Origin: Mesostigma viride
Lineage: Eukaryota; Streptophyta; Mesostigmatophyceae; Mesostigmatales; Mesostigmataceae
Direction of reading: 5' to 3'
Assembly (NCBI GenBank): GCA_009746045.1
Contig: RPFO01001115.1
Span: 1 to 64,000 of the forward strand
DNA: 64,000 nt
Positions 11,971 to 21,131 of the stretch are shown here, piece by piece. Made by a program: the position numbers and the translations under genes. The notes beneath the pieces are model-generated. The model was given only the letters and a program-made list of their open reading frames with translations. It was not told the origin of the DNA and ran no database searches. Position 1 is the first letter of the stretch. Each line of letters opens with the position of its first letter.

Positions 11971-12844
11971 AAAAATATAATTACTTATAGCAGAGTGAAA
12001 TCACTCAAACCAAAGCAAACGCCCAGCTATAAACCTATATACAGAGCCATGTCAAAGCTCTATACTACGAAGTACGATAAGACCAATGGAAACGCCTAAC
12101 GGGAGGAACCTAATAGCCCTGCTGCACCGCAAAATCAGCCCGCGTACGGCGGAGCATGATGTCCGCCATGGCCCGAGTCAGCGCCACCGACAAGCGCTGA
12201 CGCCAATATGACGTCCAGGTCCGCGCCGACCATGGGGCCCGCTGGCCCTCCAGGTCCAGCCGGTCCTCCCGGAGCCGGCAACACTCCTTGAAGAAGGCGG
12301 AGGTCAGGGGCCCCATGGCCCCAAACTCCTCCAGGACAAAGGGCACCACACGATGGTGCCCGACGTCGCCGTAGGCCAGGAGCTTGGCCCGCTCCGCCCG
12401 GTCCGCCGTGTAACCTGCCGTGAGGGAGGCCCCAGCCACGTGGCTAAGAGCCAAGGGCCGCGCCACCGAAACGTCAATAAGCAGATGCCGGCCACCCCCC
12501 TCAAAGTCCAGCACCACGATGTCAGGCCGGTGGTTGGGGGAATAGAAGGCAGCGCCATCCGCATCCTCGGACCGGATGTTCGCGTGGGGGAAAACCGACC
12601 GAATCATGGCGAGCACCACCGTCAGGAGGACAGTGTGCAAATACAAATACCAATTCTGATTCTGTTGGCCCCCCATGCAGGCAAGGTAGTGAGTCCCCGT
12701 GGGATCCAGCGGCTGCCCACAGCTACCACAAGGCCGCCCGGCCGGAACAAGAGGCTGCGGGGCAAATAGCTGGTGCAGGAGCGCCACCGAGTAGTGGCTG
12801 GGAGCCAAGGCGAATGGGGGGGCCATGGGAAGAGCACGAAGGTA
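11971..12844 (-). mobile_element. Family A copy 2, 5'-truncated, tail-to-tail with copy 1
   Basis: An 874-bp minus-strand copy of the last sixth of family A. Its 3' end faces the 3' end of copy 1 across the 10-bp palindrome AATATATATT (11961-11970). Identity to copy 1 stops at 12844, inside the codons for YLRALP, giving a classic 5' truncation. The coding part (stop at 12110-12112) carries the CCHC knuckle and RLE motifs and is almost identical to copy 1; one visible change is leucine for arginine in VALLHQ. Confidence 0.92.
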
Positions 12845-13084
12845 CCGAGTATAGCTATATATATCACCCCATATGACATGCAGGCCTTCTAGGCCAGTTG
12901 AACCCCACGCCGCCCCACGGGTGTGTGCCTGATCGGGATGCATGACCCATCATGGCGGTGCAGGTGCACCTTGTGCCCCCAGAGCAGGTGACAGTTTACA
13001 TCCTACACTTGCAGGTTGTAGCCCAGCCGACTGTATCTAAAACCCATAGATGCCCCTTTCTCAGGGCTATGTGTTACATATGCT
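12845..13084. other. Spacer between family A copy 2 and family C copy 1
   Basis: About 240 bp with no coding signal and no match to the elements in the window. It may be original host DNA. Confidence 0.5.
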
Positions 13085-13548
13085 CCCCACATAGACGCAT
13101 CTGCTAGTATAATCGGTTACGGCTGTAACGCAGTATTTTGTAAATGCCACCAAAACGCAGCCTTGACAAACATTTTGAGCTGTCGTCGGCATTCCCGTCG
13201 ACAGCAGCACGTGCGACATCAACTCCTGCGGACGCCAACCTTTTCGCGCTGATCGAAGCTCTCCCCACCGGTCTGCCTCCCTCGACGCAGTGCTCTACGC
13301 CAAATTCGTCGCCCATTCCCAAGAAAACCCGAACTTCCCATACCAAATGGGACGTCCACCGCTTCGGCGCCGGCCAGCGGAATTTTTGCATCTTGGAAAT
13401 CTTTACGCTCACGAAGGAACAATGTGACGATGTTATCAAGTTCCTGGCCCGCCATGACGAACTTTTCCTGCCTACCCCTGGCGACAAGGTCACCAAGCCC
13501 GCCTGGGAATGGCTGCTTCAAGAACCGGAGGCGTACTTGAAGGCAGTC

Positions 13549-14414
13549 AGTTAGGTTAAATAGTGCCGGAACCTTTTGCCGCCTGAGGCAAATCGGTCCG
13601 TCACACTATTTTGCCCGGAATAACCACTTCCGAGCACCCAAGTTAATTCGGCCGAATTAACTTGGGTGCTCGGAAGTGGTTATTCCGGGCAAAATAGTGT
13701 GACGGACCGATTTGCCTCAGGCGGCAAAAGGTTCCGGCACTATTTAACCTAACTAAAACCTGGCCTCGTGGAGGGTGGGTTGAATATGAGACATCCGCCT
13801 AGGCCACTGAGCACGCAAATGTAAATGCGCCGGAGCTGCCCGGATTCGAACCCCTGACCTCCAAGGTGCACAGGTTTTAGTTAGGTTAAATAGTGCCGGA
13901 ACCTTTTGCCGCCTGAGGCAAATCGGTCCGTCACACTATTTTGCCCGGAATAACCACTTCCGAGCACCCAAGTTAATTCGGCCGAATTAACTTGGGTGCT
14001 CGGAAGTGGTTATTCCGGGCAAAATAGTGTGACGGACCGATTTGCCTCAGGCGGCAAAAGGTTCCGGCACTATTTAACCTAACTAAAACCTGTGCACCTT
14101 GGAGGTCAGGGGTTCGAATCCGGGCAGCTCCGGCGCATTTACATTTGCGTGCTCAGTGGCCTAGGCGGATGTCTCATATTCAACCCACCCTCCACGAGGC
14201 CAGGTTTTAGTTAGGTTAAATAGTGCCGGAACCTTTTGCCGCCTGAGGCAAATCGGTCCGTCACACTATTTTGCCCGGAATAACCACTTCCGAGCACCCA
14301 AGTTCATTCGGCCGAATTAACTTGGGTGCTCGGAAGTGGTTATTCCGGGCAAAATAGTGTGACGGACCGATTTGCCTCAGGCGGCAAAAGGTTCCGGCAC
14401 TATTTAACCTAACT
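13549..14414. mobile_element. 866-bp palindromic (foldback/MITE-like) insertion
   Basis: Three copies of a 200-bp palindrome P (about 13549-13756, 13873-14092, 14208-14414), each running from AGTTAGGTTAAATAGTGCC to its reverse complement, with centres near AATTCGGCCGAATT. The two spacers of about 120 bp are reverse complements of each other, so the whole insertion is one palindrome centred near 13982. It is flanked by a 5-bp direct repeat CAGTC (13544-13548 and 14415-14419). Removing one CAGTC and the insertion restores the family C ORF1 reading frame. Almost perfect; P3 has an A-to-C change near 14305. No ORF, so it is non-autonomous. Confidence 0.9.
13805..13872. other. tRNA-like T-arm/B-box motif in palindrome spacer
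   Basis: The spacer carries, on the minus strand here and on the plus strand in the inverted second spacer (14100-14130), GGGGTTCGAATCC, a match to the tRNA T-loop and Pol III B box. Nearby is AGTGGCCTAGGCGG, which resembles a D-arm/A box, but it lies downstream of the B box in the same orientation. No complete cloverleaf can be drawn by eye, so this is not called as a tRNA gene. Confidence 0.35.
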
Positions 14415-15916
14415 CAGTCATCATGTGCAGCTACCTGGGCTGCGACGCCCACGACATCACCCAGATTGGCTACGCTGGCCTCAGGAGCCTCCTGCATGAG
14501 CGCAGACGGGCAGCCACAGCAGCTGCAGCATCCCCGCAAAGCAGCACCTCCCCCAGCACGGCCTCCATCCGAGCTGCAGTGGCGGAGCAGCTGGCGCCGA
14601 TGGCTGAGCAGCTCGCCGCCCTGAACGCGCCTGACGGCCCACTCAACACTCTCTCGGCCAAGGTCAGCAACATGGAAGCCAGAGTCGCCCTTAAGCTCCA
14701 GCCTCAGTTTACTGCTACGCAAGAGCACATTGCCACCAAAGTTTCCGAGGCCACAGCCACTGTGACCACCCGCCTTAACCAGGTGGAAGGCCGAGTCGGC
14801 CAAGGCACCGTGAAACTTGAGGCAGTTGCTGCCAAGGTAGACGCCCTGGCCACGCAGGTCCCCGAGATCGCCGAGCGAACGGCCACCATCGCCGCCCAAC
14901 CTGCTGGTAGGGCTAGCGATGACCCCTCGACTCGCGCCTCCTGTGCGGACCTGCTCAAGAGCCAGGCATCCTCTACCACGACCGCCATCACCACCAAGCT
15001 CCAGGAGCTGGAAGACACGCGACGCGAGGCCGCTGACCGCGACCGTCGCCGCTGCCGGGTCATCCTCAGGCGCTTCGACATGCTGCCGGAGGAGACCCCA
15101 GACTCTCTTCTCGACGAGCTGAAGAAACAGCTCTTGGCGTGCATGCAGCTGCCAGGTGCAATACTGCAGGGCGCCTACCGCCTGCCCCATCCACGGGCCA
15201 AGGCTGGGCCCCCTCCAGTGGTCCTCACCTTCAGCGACATCACAGCCCGAGTCCGGTTCCTCTCTCGCCGCAAGAAGCTGGTGGACACCTCCTGGTCGCT
15301 TGACGACGACCTGACGCCATGCAGCCCAGCAGCAGCAACGCCGCGATCAGTGGCCCGACTACATCCGCCACAAGACCAACCCCGAGAAGCCCCAAGTGTA
15401 CTGGCGGGGCGGGGACCTCTATGTCAACAAGAAACTGTGGAAGCCCCCCGGGCTTCCCCGGGATAGAGCACTCCAGCTAGTTGTCTAGATGGGGGCAATC
15501 GATTATGGGATAGCTTAGGCACTACAGCACTTGAAACGATATTAGCGCACAGCGTTATAGTACCTTCAATTAGCTCTGGCACCTTGTGGCCATCAGCTTG
15601 CGCCTTAATTAGCCGACGTCTTGAGCCCACCTCACATTTGTAGCATAAGCTATGCGTCAGCCTACCTATGGTATTGCACTGGTTGTATTGCACCCACAGT
15701 GTTGCGCCCCGGCACCATGCCGTGGAGAGAGCGCTCTGTGGCCTGCCCACCTGCGGCAGTGAGAGAAGCTAGGGCGCCCTCCCTCCTTCTCACTGTGTAT
15801 ATAGGGTTGAAGGTTCCTTTACTCTGTATTGGCACCCACGTGACGCAGTCACGTGCTTATTAAATTAATTAATGCTCCCCACGGAGCTATCTTCTTAATT
15901 AATTAATTAATTAATT

Positions 15917-16296
15917 TTTCCATCCATTCATCCATCCACCCACCCACCCACCCACCCACCCACCCACCCACCCACCCACCCACCCACCCACCCACCCACC
16001 CACCCACCCACCCACCCACCCACCCACCCACCCACCCACCCACCCACCCACCCACCCACCCACCCCCACCCACCCACCCACCCACCCACCCACCCACCCA
16101 CCCACCCACCCACCCACCCACCCCCACCCACCCACCCACCCACCCACCCACCCACCCACCCACCCACCCACCCACCCACCACCCACCCACCCACCCACCC
16201 ACCCACCCACCCACCCACCCACCCACCCACCCACCCACCCACCCACCCACCCACCCACCCACCCACCCACCCACCCACCCACCCACCCACCCATCC
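15917..16296. repeat. (CCCA)n microsatellite, about 350 bp
   Basis: Nearly pure CCCA repeats opened by ATCCATCCATTCATCC and closed by CCATCC. The same short motif, CCACCCACCCATC, sits unexpanded in the 3' UTR of a family B copy at 19373-19390, just before the conserved GTGCTACAT block. That block also follows this array at 16299-16325. The array is therefore best read as an expanded retroelement 3' UTR. Its apparent long glycine-tryptophan reading frames are artefacts. Confidence 0.9.
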
Positions 16297-16315
16297 AGCA
16301 AGGAATACGTGCTAC

Positions 16316-18084
16316 ATGGTCTCCCACGCGGATGCCAAGGCCTGCCAGGCCCGCAACCAGGGCAAGGACATGTGGTACCACCTCGACCGGCTCGGCAGCC
16401 GGCGGCAGCGCACCCCGGTGGAGCACACGGGGGACGGCACGGCGCCGGTCAGCCTTGACCGCTGGTTGGCCCACAATGTTTCCTTGACAGGTGGGGCTCG
16501 CGCCCCCCCCCCGCCGCTTCACCCCGAGACGGCCGCCCGCCTCGGGGTTGCCGGACCGCCGCCACCGCCAGCGCCCCCCTCCTCGGCCGCGGACTACCAA
16601 GTCCCCGCCTTGCAGGAGGGCTGCCTTGCCACCAACGACGTCGTCCACCCCTTCACTTTGAAGGAATTGGACGGCGCCCTTGCTCGCCTGCGGTACGACG
16701 CGGCGGTCGGTGCCGACCACCTTTCTGCTGAGCTGTTGAAGACCCCTGATCCGGCGGTTAGGGATCTTCTGCTGGCGTTCTGCAACCGTGTCCTACTCTC
16801 TGACGAGCCTCCGCCTGCTGAGTGGCAGACGGCCATCCGCGTCATGCTGTACAAGAAGGGCTCTGCTGCTGACCCCGGTAACTACCGGGGTGTCTGCCTC
16901 CAGAGCGCCGCGCTGAAGGTCTTCATGCGCATGATGCTGCACAGGCTCCGCGCCGCGCTAGCTGGACCCACACCTGGGTGAGTCTCAGATGGGTTTCCGT
17001 CGTGGTCGTAACACTGTCATGGCTGTGTTTGTCGCGCGCCGGTTGATGGAGGAGGTGCGTCGCCTTCCCCCTGACAGTTTGCCGCTGGTCTTCATTTTTG
17101 TTGACTATATCAAGGCCTTTGACACGGTTCTCTGGGAGGCTCTTTGGGCCATCCTAGCTCTGGATCGGGTACCACCTGCGTTTATTGCTGCCATTCGGCG
17201 ACTGTATGAGGGCTCACAGGCAGTAGTGCGGACTGCGGAAGGCACCACCCCACCATTCCCCCTTCACCACGGGGTGTGGCAAGGTTGTGTCCTGTCCCCA
17301 TACCTGTTCATTATTGTCATGGATCACGTCATGCGCCGTGCACGTGCACGCTTTACGGCTCTTAAGGGGTTAGAGCCTGGCTTGGACATCCTTAACGAGA
17401 GCGCGCACGGCGGGGTTAAACCTTGTTACCGCCTGGCCGACCTGATTTATGCGGATGACACCACCCTCATCGCGAGCCCCGAGGACATTCAGACCTGGCT
17501 GGACTGTCTGGGCCTGGAGGCGCGGGCTGTGGGGTTGGAGATTAGTGTCAAAACTGAGGCGATGGTGATTGGGGCCTCCAGTACACCACCGCTGCCGCGC
17601 CTGCTCGACGGGACGGAGGTCCCGTTCCGCGATCGCTTCAAACTGTTGGGGAGTTGGCTCCCTGACACTGCAGACGATGTGGACACCCGCATCGGCCTGG
17701 CCTGGGCCAGGCTCCGTTCGCTCAACACCTACTGGCGCTCCAAGGGCCTGGGCGAGCACCGCAAGAGCATGCTCTTCAAGGTCCTCGTCCTCACGGTGCT
17801 CACGTATGGCGCCGAGGCGTGGACAATCACACCCAAACTGGCAGCTAGGCTCAACGGCACGGTTTACAGGATGCTCCGACAGGTCCTTAACGTAGGGTTT
17901 TCTGAGCGCCCGTCATCTGAGTCTTTGTATCATGGTATGCCTCGTATTTCGGAGGAGATTAGGCAGCGTAGGATAGCATTTGTAGGACACCTTGCTCGCA
18001 CCAGCCAGGTCGACACCGCCCTTGGTCTGGCCGGCCCCCAGCGGCTTGGCTAGCCAGGGCGACACATTCTGACCTGGCCTGGCC
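16316..18084 (+). pseudogene. Family B ORF2 reverse transcriptase, 5' part (continues at 19087-19302)
   Basis: Begins in the linker ahead of the RT (DAKACQARNQGKDMWYHLDRLG). RT blocks in order: MLYKKGSAADPGNYRGVC, GFRRGRNTV, FVDYIKAFDTVLW, GVWQGCVLSPYLF and the catalytic YADD (17448-17459), then a YGAEAWT C-terminal block typical of APE-type LINE RTs. One indel near 16975 moves the frame from 2 to 3 (HLGESQMGF resumes after it). A stop at 18051-18053 lies inside a GPQRLG-QPGRH stretch that reads through in the copy at 32.7 kb. The C-terminus, ending PKRRRRFDE, lies at 19087-19302 beyond the nested insertion. No endonuclease domain is present because of truncation. Confidence 0.88.
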
Positions 18085-18095
18085 CCAAGGGCATT

Positions 18096-19075
18096 GAATT
18101 GAATTGAATTGTAACATAACTCCGTTGGGAGTATATGTAGCACATAGCCCAGAGAAGGGGCACATGGCCTATCATACATTCTAAGCTACTTCCTGCAAGG
18201 GTGGGAATGTAAACAACACTTGCTCTAGGTGCACTAGGGCACCTGCAACACCCAGAGTTTCAGGCAACACCCAGCTAAGGGGAGCCTGTCATAGGTGGGG
18301 AAGATCAGCACAGCTATACAAAAGCTAGGGCATGGCTTCTCAGCAGGGAGTGACCCCCTGCATGGGCACGGCATAATTAAATACAGCTAGGTATCATCTG
18401 GAGGGTGGCTCATCATAGGCACACATGTACATGACTAAAAAGGCTGGTCTAGGCTGGTATAGTGCCTGTAGTAGGCGGGCATGTACAAGGCCACTGTCTA
18501 TCTATTCTACACTACTGCTGCTGTATTCCCCTAGGCTGGGGCTGCCGGAGTCGCTGGGGCCGCGGTGGTCGAGGGGGTCGCGTGCCAGGGCTTGTGGCCG
18601 ACGTAGATGTCCGCCCCCTTCCAGTACACCGGCTGGCCCGCCTTGGTCTGCCGGAGCTGGAGGTAGGTCGGCCATAGCTCCCGTCGCCGTTGTTGCTGCG
18701 CCAGGGTCAAGTCGTCGTCCACGGTGAAGGGAGTGTTCTCGAGCCGCTTGCGGCGTCTGAGGAACGAAACCTTGTCCGCTGGGCTCTTAAAGATGAGAAG
18801 AAGCGGAGGCGCCCCTGCCTTACCCCGCGCGCGGGGGAGGCGGTGGGCGGTCAGCTTAATCTCACCAAGGAGGCCCATGCGTGCAAGGATTTTGCTCTCA
18901 AACGCACGTGCAAGCTTCTCGGAATTCTCACCTTCCACCAGGTCGAAGTTCTTGAGGATGGCGTTGAGGCTGCGCTTGGAGAGCTCGGCCTCCTCGCGGA
19001 GGTCAAGCGTCTGCCGCTGGAGCTGGGCTGCGACGGCGGAGGTGGTGGAGGTGGTATGTTGCTTAAGCATGTCCG
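18096..19075 (-). mobile_element. Family C element copy 2 nested in family B copy 1
   Basis: A 980-bp minus-strand insertion flanked by the 11-bp direct repeat CCAAGGGCATT (18085-18095 and 19076-19086). The 3' end on the minus strand carries GTGCTACATATACTCCC, AACGGAG and a (CAATT)n tail. These are homologous to the 3' end of the host family B element (GTGCTACATGATCTCCC, AACGGAG). The TSD and 5' truncation within ORF1 mark target-primed reverse transcription. The uninterrupted family B relative at 32.7 kb confirms the insertion point. Confidence 0.93.
18531..19075 (-). pseudogene. Family C ORF1, C-terminal half
   Basis: An open frame entering from the 5' truncation point: LKQHTTSTTSAVAAQLQ (coiled coil), then LNAILKNFDLVEG, an RRM-like region, KVSFLRRRKRL, FTVDDDLTLAQQQRR, LWPTYLQLRQ and VYWKGADIYVGHK. 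It aligns along its length with family C copies 1 and 3. It ends at 18531 and is followed by about 435 bp of UTR and a tail without any RT frame. This independent copy supports ORF1-only organisation. Confidence 0.8.
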
Positions 19076-19496
19076 CCAAGGGCATTCCCAAAAGGGTAGG
19101 GAAACCTGTCACGAACTACATCCAGATGTTGCTGGACGACCTAGTGGTCCCAGCCCAGTTCGAACACCGTATCCACTCTCTCTCCCGTCTTTGGACTGCC
19201 ATGCAGGACAAGACGCGGTGGCAGAAGATTGTCAAGGCTCACATGCCCGATCCTGTGGGCAAGCCCCCTCCCCCCAAGAGGAGGAGGCGTTTTGATGAGT
19301 AGTGTAGTTAGGATTTTCTAGACTATAGATAGCTTAGAGTTAGGTTAGTTCGACTACGCGGCTTCCTCCACTCCACCCACCCATCATGGAATATGTGCTA
19401 CATGATCTCCCAACGGAGGCATGTTATAATTTAATGTAATTTTAATTTAATGGTCTCCCAACGGACTCATGTTATAATTTAATGTAATTTAATTAA

Positions 19497-21131
19497 AGAA
19501 ACACTGGCATGCATGGCAATATTGTATTAGGAGTGGATCATACAAGAAATTTGTAATAATAATTGCCTCACTTAATGATGTTGCATTCAAATGCAGAGGC
19601 AAGGTAGAAAAGCTGCTTGGAATAAAAAGATTGAAGAGACAACTGAAAGTACCGATGTGCACAGTCCAGACTACATTGACATTACTCAAAAATCTTTCTA
19701 CACGGTTTCAAGTGCACAGGATTGACATCCATGTAACCAACCTACCTATGTATGCCACATGGTAACGAGCGAAAACGTCCCGCAGACCCGATTCGCAATG
19801 ACGCCGCTGGCCACTCACCCAGGGCTGGGATCCACACAATGCAACCTGCAGCTCTTTGGAGCTGCAGCTTGCCATGTTCAATCCCCATCAAAACGCCACC
19901 TGAATGGCACTGTCTGTACCACAGTCCAAAGGCTGAAAACGCTGTTCCGGGTCAACAGCATTTAAAGTCTGCCGTCCTAAACTACATGTAGTCTGTCAAT
20001 ATCTTTGCTACAGAGGCACTTCAGCGGCTCCGCACGTATGCCAGCAACGCTGTCGCCGCATTGCTGCATTCACGCATGGTTTCAAATGCCTGTACACAGC
20101 TGTCCCCCAGTAAGGAAAAAGGGAAGGGAACAACCTCTGAGCAGCCCCCCTCCCCCCAATATATATAGTATAGGATGGAATGCCCTGCCAGCCCCGGTCG
20201 CCCAGCACGGCATGCCCAACAAGTATGTTACTTGAAGTACACGGCCCCCTGCAGGTAAGTACTGGGCAGGATCCACAGCACTGACTGGATTTCTGCCCCC
20301 CTCTCTCCGTGCTGCTCCGATGCAGCACCGCAACACAGTTATCTGGCACATGTAATGACCCTGCTGTCTCACCAAGACTGCCCCCCCCCTCGCACCAAGA
20401 CTGCCCCCAGCTGTCGTGCCCGCTGCCTCACCAAGACTGCTGCATTCCCGGAATGGAAGTTGGCAGAAAAGCAACGCACCCCATCCACGCCATCCATGTA
20501 TGCCGTGCCCACCGGACGTGCCCGTGCATCATTCCTCCTGGGCACCATGGGCCCATCCATAAAAACGGGCTGTCTGGTTCCCCACGGCAGGGATGCCAGC
20601 AGCAGCGCTGACAGGGATCAGAGGCAAGCATCCGATTGTCAAGCAGGTTGGTACAATCCCACTGACCGAAAAGGCAGAGTGAAGGGGTGCTCAATAGAGC
20701 CGCATGGGGCCACAGAGGCCTCATTCCCACCCTAGCCTGCACACAGTCTTCCATCTTCTGCCTTCTGCTGCTGCTGTTGCTGCGAAGCATACATGGTGCT
20801 GCTTGTGCCAAGGGTTCAGGGTTGTTGACCGGTCCCTTGTCACGGCTTTGGCTTCTTTGCCCTCGTCGTCAGCAGTAGGCGACGCAGTGTCTCGTTTTCC
20901 TGTTGCCAGGGAAACCGGCGGGTGGCGCAGAAAGGTAGCAGCCCAAGGGTCAAATAATGACGCAGCCCAAGAAAAACACGCGATGCTTGTCAGCGTAAAT
21001 GGTGATGCCGAATGTGTTGCCCTAGGAAGCCTGAATAAGTCTCGAACAAAACTATTCATCCCCCCCCCCCCCCCTCTCGAATCCTCTCGGATACCCACCA
21101 TAATCATAACTAACAACACGGGGAAAAAAAA
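19497..21131. other. Spacer downstream of the bZIP gene
   Basis: About 1.6 kb with no convincing coding region; short open frames have no recognisable domains. It lies 3' of the minus-strand bZIP gene and probably includes its 3' UTR. It contains a C homopolymer near 21061-21074 and CTG runs near 20766. Confidence 0.5.

Larger units (their letters stand above)
13144..15487 (+). pseudogene. Family C ORF1: L1-ORF1p-like coiled-coil RNA-binding protein, interrupted
   Basis: The N-terminal part (13144-13548) begins MPPKRSLDK and ends EAYLKAV where the palindromic element entered. Coding resumes at 14420 (IMCSYLGCDAHD), with matching residues at the join in the minus-strand relative at 35.4 kb (ILCSFYQL). 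A long heptad-rich stretch (about 14540-15050) looks like a coiled coil. It is followed by a basic RRRCRVILRRFD block and ARVRFLSRRKKL...LDDDLTP, a layout like L1 ORF1p: coiled coil, RRM-like domain, C-terminal domain. Near 15315 an indel shifts the frame; the true C-terminus (QVYWRGGDLYVNKKLW) continues in another frame to a TAG at 15485-15487. Role inferred: RNA binding and RNP assembly for retrotransposition. Confidence 0.75.
13085..15916 (+). mobile_element. Family C element copy 1 (ORF1-only, L1-ORF1-like)
   Basis: The 5' end shares AGTATAATCGG and flanking bases with the start of another copy on the minus strand near 35893, so both reach the 5' end of the family. One ORF (13144-15487) is followed by about 430 bp of non-coding 3' UTR with a GCTCC/GGAGC stem and a (TTAA)n tail at 15895-15916. 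No RT or endonuclease lies between ORF1 and the tail. An 866-bp palindromic insertion splits the ORF. Without that insertion the element is about 1.97 kb. Confidence 0.8.
16297..19496 (+). mobile_element. Family B RT element copy 1, split by family C copy 2
   Basis: A 5'-truncated non-LTR element with an RT of the YADD type (L1/CR1-like order, no RLE). Coding runs 16316-18084 and resumes at 19087-19302 after a nested family C insertion. The 3' UTR contains CCACCCACCC, GGAATATGTGCTACAT and CTCCCAACGGAG, then AT-rich tails of the (TAATTTAA) sort up to about 19496, with a partial duplication of the last 50 bp. The 5' junction is odd: a family 3'-UTR block (16299-16325) directly abuts RT coding sequence. 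Confidence 0.88.

Noticed and set aside
13757-14210. A complete tRNA gene
   Set aside because: Only T-arm/B-box and a doubtful D-arm match are visible and in the wrong order; stems do not close.
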